Under the pieces are notes generated by a model. It saw only the letters and a list, made by a program, of their open reading frames with translations, was not told the DNA's origin and did no database searches. Source: Aeriscardovia sp. (lineage in GTDB: Bacteria > Actinomycetota > Actinomycetes > Actinomycetales > Bifidobacteriaceae). Taken from it: DNA of 43,264 bases. The DNA is taken from NCBI GenBank assembly GCA_017538895.1, contig JAFYHY010000038.1:1-43264 (forward strand), read 5' to 3'. This document shows positions 29,943-38,159 of this stretch, in pieces (positions within the stretch are counted from its first letter, which is position 1; each line of letters begins with the position of its first letter). Made by a program: the position numbers and the translations under genes.

Positions 29943-29971
29943 CAGTAATAAGTAATGTGTTGGGAGAAAAT

Positions 29972-30937
29972 ATGAACGAGCAAGATAAAATGAATGCTTT
30001 TCATCCTGGAATATCGATGGCTGGTGCTGTTGATCTTTCTTCATTACAGCATGAAGTATCTGCAGTACCTGGTCAAGAGGGTGGTGCTCCTGCTGCTGGG
30101 GATTATGTTGTTGATGTGACCGAGGATAGTTTTCAGTCTGTTGTTGAAGCATCGAATAGTTATCCAGTTTTGTTGCTGTTATGGATGAGTAATGATGATC
30201 GTTTCTTTGTTTATGCGCAAACTCTTGCTGATGCTGTGAATCAGCAAAATGGTGCTGTGCAGTTAGCGAGGATTGATGTGCAGGAATTTCCGGAGGCAAT
30301 GCAAGCGTTGCGTGCTCAAGGTGTTCCATCTTTGTATGCGTTGATTAATAGTAGTCCATTCCCAATTTTGGAGGGATTACCTGAATTAGGTGAATTACAG
30401 CAGATTACGGATCAGGTTATTCCTCAAATTATTTCTACGGCTCAATCTGCTGGTTTAACTGGTATTGCATCACGTCAACTTCACGAGGATAATGTTGGCG
30501 CTGAGACGGAGATTTCTGTGCCGAGTATTCCTCCTGAGCATGAGAAAGCTCATGATCTTGCTCATCAGGGAGATTATTTAGGTGCGGCAGAAGAATATGC
30601 TCGTATTTTGAAAGAGAACCCACAGGATGAGTTGGCAGCGCGTGAACGTGCAAAAGCGTTATTATTGGCGCGATCTGGTGATGCAAAAGTTACTGATGTT
30701 CGTTATCGTGCTGCAGAGAATCCGGATGATCTGGATGCGCAGTTAGCGGTTGCTGATATTGATATGATTGGTGGTCAAGTGGGTGATGCATTTGCACGAT
30801 TGTTAGATTTTGCTGCTGAGCATTCCGCATCACTGGATGATATTCGGCATCGTCTTTTGGAGTATTTCTTAATTTGTGGTGAAAATGATACTCGTGTTAA
30901 AAGTGCACGTCGTCGTATCGCTTCTTTGTTGTATTAA
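29972..30937 (+). CDS. Thioredoxin-fold/TPR co-chaperone-like protein (YbbN/CnoX type)
   Basis: This 321-residue soluble protein has a thioredoxin-like domain (about 45-155) and a C-terminal TPR-type helical region (about 190-320: HDLAHQGDYLGAAEEYARIL, ARERAKALLLAR). This is the architecture of YbbN/CnoX, which holds unfolding clients. The redox CXXC is absent: the position reads LLWMSNDDRFF (about 69-79), so it cannot act as a normal oxidoreductase. The start ATG at 29972 has GGGAGA upstream; an in-frame GTG at 29939 overlapping the previous stop lacks this. It is probably co-transcribed with the two genes before it. Confidence 0.82.
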   Translation: MNEQDKMNAFHPGISMAGAVDLSSLQHEVSAVPGQEGGAPAAGDYVVDVTEDSFQSVVEASNSYPVLLLLWMSNDDRFFVYAQTLADAVNQQNGAVQLARIDVQEFPEAMQALRAQGVPSLYALINSSPFPILEGLPELGELQQITDQVIPQIISTAQSAGLTGIASRQLHEDNVGAETEISVPSIPPEHEKAHDLAHQGDYLGAAEEYARILKENPQDELAARERAKALLLARSGDAKVTDVRYRAAENPDDLDAQLAVADIDMIGGQVGDAFARLLDFAAEHSASLDDIRHRLLEYFLICGENDTRVKSARRRIASLLY

Positions 30938-30996
30938 AGATCATCTCGTCTTGATACAATGAAGTGTGCATTTTCCTGTGATGGAGAGTGCACTAA

Positions 30997-31069
30997 GGGT
31001 TCGTAGCTCAAAGGATAGAGCGTCTGTCTCCGGAACAGAAGGTTAGGGGTTCGAGTCCCCCCGAGCCCA
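30997..31069 (+). tRNA. tRNA-Arg(CCG)
   Basis: Acceptor GGGTTCG/CGAGCCC, anticodon stem TCTGT/ACAGA around CTCCGGA (anticodon CCG), T-arm GGGGTTCGAGTCCCC, discriminator A, CCA not encoded. It lies 43 bases before argS. A TACAAT (30955-30960) upstream may be its -10 box. Confidence 0.96.
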
Positions 31070-31112
31070 CTTTATTGTGTGTGTGTCTTCTTTTTCGCAT
31101 AGACTTGAAAAT

Positions 31113-32885
31113 ATGAGTCCTGAAACACTTGCGCAGCTCATCTATAATGCTGCAAATGATATTGCACAATCTGGTCAAGCAGGAAACTTGACAGTTGAGC
31201 TTATTCCAGCTGTCGATTCGATTGCTGTTATGCGTCCAAAAGATCGTTCTCATGGCGATTGGGCAACGAATATTGCCATGCGTCTTGCAAAACAAGCTGG
31301 TATGACTCCTCGTGATCTTGCCCAACTGTTCGCAGATCGTCTACAACAGAATGACGGAATTAAGAGCGTTGAAGTAGCAGGTCCTGGCTTTATTAATGTT
31401 ACGTTAGATTCAGCTTCAGCAGCTGCTGTTATTGATACCGTTCTTTCTGAAGGAACAAAGTTCGGTACTAATGGTCATTTAGGTGGAACTCGTTTCAACC
31501 TTGAATATGTTTCTGCCAATCCAACCGGACCAATCCATATTGGTGGTGCTCGTTGGGCAGCTGTTGGTGAAGCAATGACGCGCGTGATGCGTGCCAATGG
31601 TGCTGACGTCGTTCGCGAATATTATTTCAACGATCATGGTGTTCAGATTGATCGTTTTGCTCGTACACTTGTTGCTGCAGCTCATCATGAACCAACTCCA
31701 GAAGATGGATATAAAGGTGCTTATGTTGATGAGATTGCTGAACGTACTGTCGCACAAGCTAAAGCAGATGGAGTTGACATTCTGAATCTGCCACGTGTTA
31801 CTGATCCAGATGGTTCAGAAGGAGATAGTGAGCAGCGTCGCGAATTCCGTAAGCGTGCTGTTCCAATGATGTTTGATGAGATTAAGAAGTCTCTTCATGA
31901 ATTCCGTTCTGACTTCGAAGTATGGACCAGCGAACAGTCTTTGTATGATCGTGGTATTGTCGATCGTGCTATTAACTATCTTCGTAGCCAAGGAAAACTC
32001 TACGAAAAAGATGGTGCTACTTGGTTCAAGTCTTCCGATTTCGGTGACGACAAGGATCGCGTCATTATTAAGTCTGATGGCACATCTGCCTACTTCTGCG
32101 CTGATCTTGGCTACTATTATGATAAGCGTCATCGTGAGGTTAATCCATGTGATGTTGCAATTATTATGGTCGGTGCTGATCACAGTGGTTGGGTTGGTCG
32201 TATGGAAGCAATGTGCGCTGCTTATGGTGATACACCATATGTCAATTTGCAAATTCTTCTTGGCCAATTAGTCAACATTTATAAAGATGGTAAGCCAGTA
32301 CGTATGAGTAAGCGTGCTGGTAATGTCGTTACTCTTGATGATCTTGTTGACGCTATTGGCGTTGATGCTGGACGTTACTCATTGATCCGTACAGGCTATA
32401 ACCAAATGCTTGATATTGATCTTAATCTTTTGAATTCTCACTCCAATGAGAATCCTGTTTATTACGTTCAGTATGCTCATGCTCGTTCTAAGAACGTTGT
32501 TCGCAATGCTGCGGCAGCAGGCATCTCTACTGATAATGCAGACTTGTCTCTCTTGGATACCCAAGCTGATTCCAACTTGATCGCTCAACTTGCCTTGTAT
32601 CCAAGCGTTGTGACAACAGCTGGTGATCTTCGTGAACCAGCACGTATCGCACATTATCTTGAAGATCTTGCTGGCGCTTACCACACATGGTATTCGGCAG
32701 AACGTGTTGTTCCAATGGATCTGACTGATCATGAGAAGAAGTCAGACGATAGTGAAGCAATTCGTATTAACAAGTGCCCTGAACCAGCACGTGCTGCTGC
32801 ACGCCTTAAGCTCAATAATGCAGCATCTCAAGTTCTTGAGAATGCTCTTGATCTCTTAGGCGTATCAGCTCCAGAAAAGATGTGA
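31113..32885 (+). CDS. argS: Arginyl-tRNA synthetase
   Basis: This 590-residue class I synthetase charges tRNA-Arg. The HIGH motif appears as HIGGARWA within SANPTGPIHIGGARW, the usual ArgS form. The KMSK equivalent is RMSKRAGN. The C-terminal anticodon domain contains YYVQYAHARSKNV. I place the start at ATG 31113; an in-frame GTG at 31077 would add 12 residues beginning within a (GT)n run. A TAGACT box (31100-31105) near the ATG suggests a very short leader. tRNA-Arg(CCG) lies immediately upstream, as it does in Mycobacterium tuberculosis. The stop codon is followed at once by the thrB homologue. Confidence 0.96.
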   Translation: MSPETLAQLIYNAANDIAQSGQAGNLTVELIPAVDSIAVMRPKDRSHGDWATNIAMRLAKQAGMTPRDLAQLFADRLQQNDGIKSVEVAGPGFINVTLDSASAAAVIDTVLSEGTKFGTNGHLGGTRFNLEYVSANPTGPIHIGGARWAAVGEAMTRVMRANGADVVREYYFNDHGVQIDRFARTLVAAAHHEPTPEDGYKGAYVDEIAERTVAQAKADGVDILNLPRVTDPDGSEGDSEQRREFRKRAVPMMFDEIKKSLHEFRSDFEVWTSEQSLYDRGIVDRAINYLRSQGKLYEKDGATWFKSSDFGDDKDRVIIKSDGTSAYFCADLGYYYDKRHREVNPCDVAIIMVGADHSGWVGRMEAMCAAYGDTPYVNLQILLGQLVNIYKDGKPVRMSKRAGNVVTLDDLVDAIGVDAGRYSLIRTGYNQMLDIDLNLLNSHSNENPVYYVQYAHARSKNVVRNAAAAGISTDNADLSLLDTQADSNLIAQLALYPSVVTTAGDLREPARIAHYLEDLAGAYHTWYSAERVVPMDLTDHEKKSDDSEAIRINKCPEPARAAARLKLNNAASQVLENALDLLGVSAPEKM

Positions 32886-32902
32886 GTAAGAAAGGGAAAG
32901 TT

Positions 32903-33949
32903 GTGCAATTAGCATCATCATCATATCAGTGCAGTAAAGTGCGCGTATCTGTCCCAGCAAGTTGCACAACTTTCTCTTCACTCGGTACTGTAGGGTGTGC
33001 TCTCAATATTCGTGATACGTTCACGGTAGAAGAGCGCACCACCTTTACTGACTCTGTCACTATTAAAGGTGAAGGATATTCAACTGATCCAAAAGACTCG
33101 TCTAATTTATTGATCCAAGTCATTAAAGCAACACGTAATGTTCTTGGAGAAGCACAAACAGGCTTGAATATTATTTGTGAAAATCGAATACCTCAAGCAT
33201 GCGGGTTAGGTTCATCAGCATCAACAATTACAGCTGGAGTCACAGCTGCTTTGGCTTTATCTCCTTCTTATTCACCAAAACGTGACCTCATTTGTGATCT
33301 TGCAGCACAAATGGAAGGATCTATTGGCAATGTAGCCGCATCCGTTTATGGGGGTGTCGCTACAGGATGGTATTTTGATCGTGGCACTCAAATCCCAAAC
33401 TCCGTAGTCACCACACAAACATCATCACAAAAGACTCAGAATAAACCATTTGAAACATATGCTGACGGATGGCATACAGCAGTATCGCCAATTAGTTCTC
33501 AAATATCAGCAATCCTTCTTATACCTACCAATCATCTGAATGATCGTGCACGCTTACCTAAAGGTACTCAATTCACGCCAAATCAAACACAGCAGATCGC
33601 TGCTCAATCAACAACATTATTCCAAATACTTACACAGCCATCAATTTTCACCATGGTTGATCTTTTTGCAATCACTGGGGAACAAGTTCATTTAACCAAC
33701 CGTGATGAACTTCTGCCAGACTCATGGCAATTAATGACGCATCTCCGTTCTTTAGGCTACCCAGCTTTCATTACTGGAGCAGGACCAGCAATCATTATGT
33801 TCTACAGTGATTCTGATTCAGAAACAAAATCAGAAGAAAAAATCCTTACCACACTAAGACAATCTATTGCACGTGAATGGTTAGGAACTGGACGATGGTA
33901 CATCAAATCCATATCGTTTGATCGGCAAGGTATAGAAATTATAGGTTAA
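32903..33949 (+). CDS. thrB: GHMP-family kinase, divergent homoserine kinase homologue
   Basis: This protein of about 348 residues aligns along its length with ThrB, which phosphorylates homoserine in threonine synthesis. The ATP-binding GLGSSAS (about 101-107) and the C-terminal FITGAGPA are intact. However, the first motif, normally PATSANLGPGFDxLG, reads PASCTTFSSLGTVG (18-31), and the EGHPDN motif reads EGSIGN (138-143). The Asn and Asp that hold homoserine in characterised enzymes therefore appear lost. The start is GTG 32903, with AAAGGG upstream; a GTG at 32882 overlapping the argS stop would add seven residues. It is probably co-transcribed with argS. Specificity is uncertain. Confidence 0.75.
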   Translation: MQLASSSYQCSKVRVSVPASCTTFSSLGTVGCALNIRDTFTVEERTTFTDSVTIKGEGYSTDPKDSSNLLIQVIKATRNVLGEAQTGLNIICENRIPQACGLGSSASTITAGVTAALALSPSYSPKRDLICDLAAQMEGSIGNVAASVYGGVATGWYFDRGTQIPNSVVTTQTSSQKTQNKPFETYADGWHTAVSPISSQISAILLIPTNHLNDRARLPKGTQFTPNQTQQIAAQSTTLFQILTQPSIFTMVDLFAITGEQVHLTNRDELLPDSWQLMTHLRSLGYPAFITGAGPAIIMFYSDSDSETKSEEKILTTLRQSIAREWLGTGRWYIKSISFDRQGIEIIG

Positions 33950-33954
33950 TAAAG

Positions 33955-33992
33955 AAGACTCCTCATGTTTACTAAAACAGACGAGGAGTCTT
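33955..33992 (+). terminator. Hairpin after the thrB homologue
   Basis: AAGACTCCTC pairs perfectly with GAGGAGTCTT, with an inner GTTT/AAAC stem in the loop. Only a short T run follows, so it may be a weak terminator. Confidence 0.6.
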
Positions 33993-33994
33993 TC

Positions 33995-34011
33995 GTATTG
34001 CGACGCAATAC
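33995..34011. promoter_or_regulatory. 17-bp perfect palindrome upstream of the Maf-Nudix gene
   Basis: GTATTGCG-A-CGCAATAC is a perfect palindrome with a single central base, 21 bases before the ATG. Its size and symmetry suit a dimeric repressor operator; it could also be a second leader hairpin. Confidence 0.45.
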
Positions 34012-34032
34012 TGTACGATTCGAGGCGAAAAT

Positions 34033-35334
34033 ATGTCTATTCCTGTTATTCTTGCATCCACATCACCATCTCGACAGCGTCTTCTTCGTAACGCTGGAAT
34101 TCGACCGATTATATGCCCATCATATGTTGATGAGGATGCTACATTACAGCGATTCGCAGATCAAATGCATACCACATTAAACGATATCCCTGCAGAATCA
34201 CGAGTTCTTGTCCTCTCAGAAGCAAAAGCAAAAGCAGTACATGAGCGTCTTATACAAGATGAACAAGCCATCTCAGAGGCTACTGGCACACAAATAACCG
34301 TTCACACTAACGCGCAGTCCAACCGAATACGCAAAGAAACCACCCCAATACAACAAGTCATTAAAGAATCTCAAGGATACTGTCACTACGAACACGGGCC
34401 ACTCATTATCGGTAGCGACTCACTCTTCGAAATCGATGGTCATATCTACGGGAAACCACATACCATCGAAGCAGCCACGCAACGACTCAAACGTATGCGC
34501 AACCAGCACGGAACATTATGGACCGGACACACCATTATCGACATGGCGACAGGAAAAACCCTTCGTGCTATCGAAAGCGCTATTGTCAATTTTGACGACT
34601 TCAACGACAACGATATCGAGCAATATATTAAAACACGAGAGCCACTTGAAGTCGCAGGAAGCTTCACACTCGACGGAATCGGCGGAGCCTTCATTAAAAG
34701 CATTGACGGAGACCCACACTGCGTCATCGGATTAAGTATCAATCGTGTACGAACTATGGTACAAGATCTCGACATTAATTGGACTGATTTATGGAATAAC
34801 ACCACAGCAACAAGCAACTATGTTGCTAATAACACCAATGAACACCCATATCAGCCAGGAGACCAATGGATCGACTGCACATGTGGTCATAAACACTGGG
34901 GAATAAACGGTGCAGCAGGCATGCTTATCGCACGCCGTGATACAAACGGCAACATCAGCGATATTCTTCTCCAGCACCGCGCAGAATGGAGCGCAGAAGG
35001 CGGAACTTGGGGAATCCCAGGAGGCGCACTCGCTACTGGTGAGAATGCGTTTGAAGGTGCGATGCGTGAATCGTTAGAAGAAGCAAATATTACAGCTAAT
35101 GATATTTATATTGTTGGTTCGTATGTGGAAGATCATGGTAAATGGTCTTATACAACTGTTTTTGCTTTTGAAAAGCATGATCATCAGTTAGATCCAAAAG
35201 CTAATGATGATGAGAGTCTTAGTATTGAATGGGTTCCATTTGAAAAAGTAAAAGAATTACCGTTGTTAAGCTATTTTAAGAATGATTGGACGCATTTTTC
35301 TGAGAGATTAATAAAACTCTCTCATGAAATGTAA
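34033..35334 (+). CDS. Maf nucleotide pyrophosphatase fused to a Nudix hydrolase
   Basis: This 433-residue fusion joins two house-cleaning enzymes. The N-terminal Maf domain (about 1-245) shows LASTSPSRQRLLRNAG, IGSDSLFEIDGHIYGKP and FTLDGIGGAFIKSIDGD. Maf proteins hydrolyse non-canonical nucleoside triphosphates. An insertion of about 45 residues (about 73-120) interrupts it. A linker with CTCGHKHWG (about 282-290) leads to the Nudix domain (about 290-425), whose box reads GALATGENAFEGAMRESLEE (331-350), close to the consensus. Nudix members remove oxidised or otherwise hazardous nucleotides. Codon style changes sharply at the Nudix box (about 35040). The start ATG is at 34033; upstream ribosome-site match is modest (GAGGCG). 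Confidence 0.88.
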   Translation: MSIPVILASTSPSRQRLLRNAGIRPIICPSYVDEDATLQRFADQMHTTLNDIPAESRVLVLSEAKAKAVHERLIQDEQAISEATGTQITVHTNAQSNRIRKETTPIQQVIKESQGYCHYEHGPLIIGSDSLFEIDGHIYGKPHTIEAATQRLKRMRNQHGTLWTGHTIIDMATGKTLRAIESAIVNFDDFNDNDIEQYIKTREPLEVAGSFTLDGIGGAFIKSIDGDPHCVIGLSINRVRTMVQDLDINWTDLWNNTTATSNYVANNTNEHPYQPGDQWIDCTCGHKHWGINGAAGMLIARRDTNGNISDILLQHRAEWSAEGGTWGIPGGALATGENAFEGAMRESLEEANITANDIYIVGSYVEDHGKWSYTTVFAFEKHDHQLDPKANDDESLSIEWVPFEKVKELPLLSYFKNDWTHFSERLIKLSHEM

Positions 35335-35517
35335 GATACTAAACAACAGTAGTTTCTGCATAATTACTATGAATATGTAGCGTGTTGATCCCGCTAGTAC
35401 GAATAAAACTAGTGCTGGTGTCCACGCATGCACTATTACACTTGAGACTTTTATTTTCACGATGATGGTGAAAAGCATGGCTGAGCGTGATGCAGATGCT
35501 CACAGAAAGATATATGG

Positions 35518-37968
35518 ATGAGTATTTTAAAAACATCTGATGCGTCATCAGAACAAACGGCGCAGAGTTCAACACGGACGCGACACAGAAGCGGTCGTCG
35601 TGTTGTCCGGCAAGCTGGTGCTGCTGGCGTTAAAATGCCAATGAAAATTCATGAGGAAGGCCGACGTGAACCTCAAGAAGTAACCAGTAATGATTTACCA
35701 GTATCACAAAAGAAAACTGTTGAATCACATCGAGTACTTTTAGCCACGGAGCTTTTCTCTGACCGTGGTCTTACACGAGAGATGCCGACAGTAGAGAAGT
35801 CTACTCAAGAAGAACACAGTGAATCGACTGAGACAGCACGTTATCAATTTGTTCACCATCCAATGACATCTCTGTTATTCCAGGAACCAGTTTTGCCAGC
35901 GCCACATTCTGATCATTCTGATGAGAAAGACAAAGATGAGAGTGCTGTGTCTTCATCGGACAGAATACATACACGTCGTCGTAAGCGCATTCGATCTAAT
36001 CATGCGTCTTCCGTTGAACAATCTGAGACCGCAACTGTTACTGAGACTGCCAGTGAGGAGATTCATGAAGACAGTGAAGTCGTTGATTTCACTAAGAAAC
36101 GTGTCAGAAGACGTCGTCGTCTGAATGCTGAAGAACGTGCTGCTGTTGCGGAAATAGAACAAATTGAAGAAGATATTAAACAGAAACAACAGCAAAATGA
36201 TCAAGATAATAAATCAGTAGACATTTCTTCTGATGAGTCAGAGTCAGATCAGCTGCACTTAAGTGGAACAACTATTTTGTCACGTCGTCATCGTAGTTCG
36301 AAGCACTCTTCATCAACGTTAGTTGCTGCAAAACATAAACGTGAGCAACAATACATTGAAAAAATCAAAGATGTTGAGGGATCAACACGCTTAGAAGCTA
36401 AACGACAGCGTCATCGTGATAACCGTCGTGAACGTTCTCGACAAGTCTTAATTACGGAGCAAGATTTTCTTGCACGTCGTGAAAACGTTGATCGTCAAAT
36501 GATTGTGAGAGAACGGGGACGACACACGCAAATTTCTGTGATCGAAGACAATATTCTTGTCGAACATTATGTTTCTGATATTGATGAAGTATCAACAGTT
36601 GGCAATATTTACTTAGGTAGGGTTCAAAATGTTCTCCCAAGTATGGAAGCTGCTTTCGTCAATATTGGAGAAGCCCGTAATGGTGTTTTATACGCTGGTG
36701 AGGTGAATTGGGATGCCACTCAACTTGAAGGACATCCACGTCGTATCGAGTTGGTATATCATTCAGGTGACCCTATTCTAGTTCAAGTCACGAAAGACCC
36801 AATTGGTCATAAAGGCGCACGTTTGACTGCACAGGTGACTTTAGCTGGACGATATATTGTTCTTGTTCCATCAGGTGGAATGACGGGATTCTCTCGTAAG
36901 TTATCTGAACGTGAACGTGCCCGTTTGCGTGGCATTATTCAAAATATTGTTGATAAAAACATTGGTGTTATTATTCGAACTGCAGCTGAAGGTGCTTCAG
37001 AGGAAGCGATTGCGAAGGACTACCAGATGCTAATCACGCAATGGAATAATGTTCTGAAGCAATACAGTGAGTTCAAAGATTCTCATCGTCCACGTCTTTT
37101 ACGTGGCGAGCCTGATGTTGCTATTCGTGTTGTTCGCGATACCTTCAATGACGATTTTAAGCAACTCATTGTTGAAGGAGAGAATGTTTATGATCGTATT
37201 CAAGATTATCTCTCGATGATGTCGCCAGACTTAGTAAAACGTCTCCATTATTGGGATCCTGCAGAACATGCTGGACAAGATGTTTTTGATCGTTGGAAGA
37301 TTGATGGTCAATTACGTAAGGGTATGGAACGTCAAGTTTATTTGCCAAGTGGTGGATCTCTTGTTATTGATCGTACCGAGGCAATGACAACAATTGATGT
37401 TAATACAGGTCGTTTTATTGGTAAAGGTAAATCTCTTGAAGAAGCGGTCACACGATGCAATCTTGAGGCAGCTGAAGAGATTGTGAGACAACTCCGATTA
37501 CGTGATATTGGCGGAATGATTATGATCGATTTCGTTGATATGGTATTGGAATCGAATCGTAATCTTGTATGGCATCGTCTTGTCGAATGCTTATCTCGTG
37601 ATCATACAAAACATCAAGTTGCTGAAGTCACTAGTTTAGGATTAGTGCAAATGACACGTAAGCGTGTCGGACAAGGCTTGGTGGAAGCTTTCTCTGAAGA
37701 ATGCCCACTATGTCATGGACGAGGTTTCTTGATTCATGAAGAACCAACTATTGATTCAACTGCTGCTGATCCTTATGAAGTTAAGGGGGGAGACCCGTTT
37801 GAAGTTTCACGAGGAAAGCGTGTCGCGAAACAATTAGGTGAGGCTTATGATGTTTCTTCTTCTATGAATTCTAGTCGTATTGTTAAGGAAAAATTAGCGG
37901 CTATTGCTGCTGCTACTAGAATCGATGAAGAAAGAAAAGCATCGTTACGAATAACTGAAGAAAGATGA
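35518..37968 (+). CDS. rne: Ribonuclease E/G family endoribonuclease
   Basis: This 816-residue RNase cuts single-stranded AU-rich RNA in mRNA decay and rRNA/tRNA maturation. The catalytic core (about 330-740) starts with an S1 domain (NIYLGRVQNVLPSMEAAFVN), continues with the 5'-sensor region, and has the metal-binding aspartates in MTTIDVNTGRF and MIMIDFVDM. The Zn-link appears as CPLCHGRG. A long disordered N-terminal arm (1-330) is rich in Arg, Ser and Glu (KKRVRRRRR), the arrangement found in actinobacterial RNase E/G, where E. coli has its scaffold at the other end. The ATG at 35518 overlaps the stop of a possible 19-codon upstream ORF. It precedes rplU-rpmA-obgE as in M. tuberculosis. 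Confidence 0.94.
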   Translation: MSILKTSDASSEQTAQSSTRTRHRSGRRVVRQAGAAGVKMPMKIHEEGRREPQEVTSNDLPVSQKKTVESHRVLLATELFSDRGLTREMPTVEKSTQEEHSESTETARYQFVHHPMTSLLFQEPVLPAPHSDHSDEKDKDESAVSSSDRIHTRRRKRIRSNHASSVEQSETATVTETASEEIHEDSEVVDFTKKRVRRRRRLNAEERAAVAEIEQIEEDIKQKQQQNDQDNKSVDISSDESESDQLHLSGTTILSRRHRSSKHSSSTLVAAKHKREQQYIEKIKDVEGSTRLEAKRQRHRDNRRERSRQVLITEQDFLARRENVDRQMIVRERGRHTQISVIEDNILVEHYVSDIDEVSTVGNIYLGRVQNVLPSMEAAFVNIGEARNGVLYAGEVNWDATQLEGHPRRIELVYHSGDPILVQVTKDPIGHKGARLTAQVTLAGRYIVLVPSGGMTGFSRKLSERERARLRGIIQNIVDKNIGVIIRTAAEGASEEAIAKDYQMLITQWNNVLKQYSEFKDSHRPRLLRGEPDVAIRVVRDTFNDDFKQLIVEGENVYDRIQDYLSMMSPDLVKRLHYWDPAEHAGQDVFDRWKIDGQLRKGMERQVYLPSGGSLVIDRTEAMTTIDVNTGRFIGKGKSLEEAVTRCNLEAAEEIVRQLRLRDIGGMIMIDFVDMVLESNRNLVWHRLVECLSRDHTKHQVAEVTSLGLVQMTRKRVGQGLVEAFSEECPLCHGRGFLIHEEPTIDSTAADPYEVKGGDPFEVSRGKRVAKQLGEAYDVSSSMNSSRIVKEKLAAIAAATRIDEERKASLRITEER

Positions 37969-37980
37969 TGTAAAATTATT

Positions 37981-38052
37981 GATTCGTCATGACCTTGCGG
38001 TATCCTATTAAAATAGTGTTCATTCTTTGCGATATGCAAGGTTTGACGAATC
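37981..38052. promoter_or_regulatory. Long inverted repeat upstream of rplU
   Basis: GATTCGTCA-TG-ACCTTGC (37981-37998) is matched by GCAAGGT-T-TGACGAATC (38036-38052): two perfect arms of 7 and 9 bp with small bulges. A minor CTATT/AATAG hairpin lies in the loop. The right arm covers the -35 box of the rplU promoter. It lacks a T tract, so it is a poor intrinsic terminator for rne. Confidence 0.5.
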
Positions 38053-38071
38053 ACCCAGCTCTGTGTACATT
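38043..38071 (+). promoter_or_regulatory. Promoter of rplU-rpmA
   Basis: TTGACG (38043-38048) and TACATT (38066-38071) are spaced by exactly 17 bases, giving a leader of about 80 bases before rplU. Confidence 0.65.
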
Positions 38072-38159
38072 TTTTATGTAGATTTATGAGTCGGTGTCTT
38101 ATCGTGCCTGAAATTCCTGGTGCGGTGAGTAAGAGTCAAAGACAGGCAAGGTAGAGGCT

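Noticed and set aside
29939..29971. GTG start at 29939 for the TPR/thioredoxin-fold gene
   Set aside because: ATG 29972 has a clear GGGAGA ribosome site; the upstream residues are not expected in the family.
31075..31086. (GT)n run between tRNA-Arg and argS as a phase-variable repeat
   Set aside because: Only about five units, upstream of the likely argS start, in an essential gene; slippage would have no clear coding effect.
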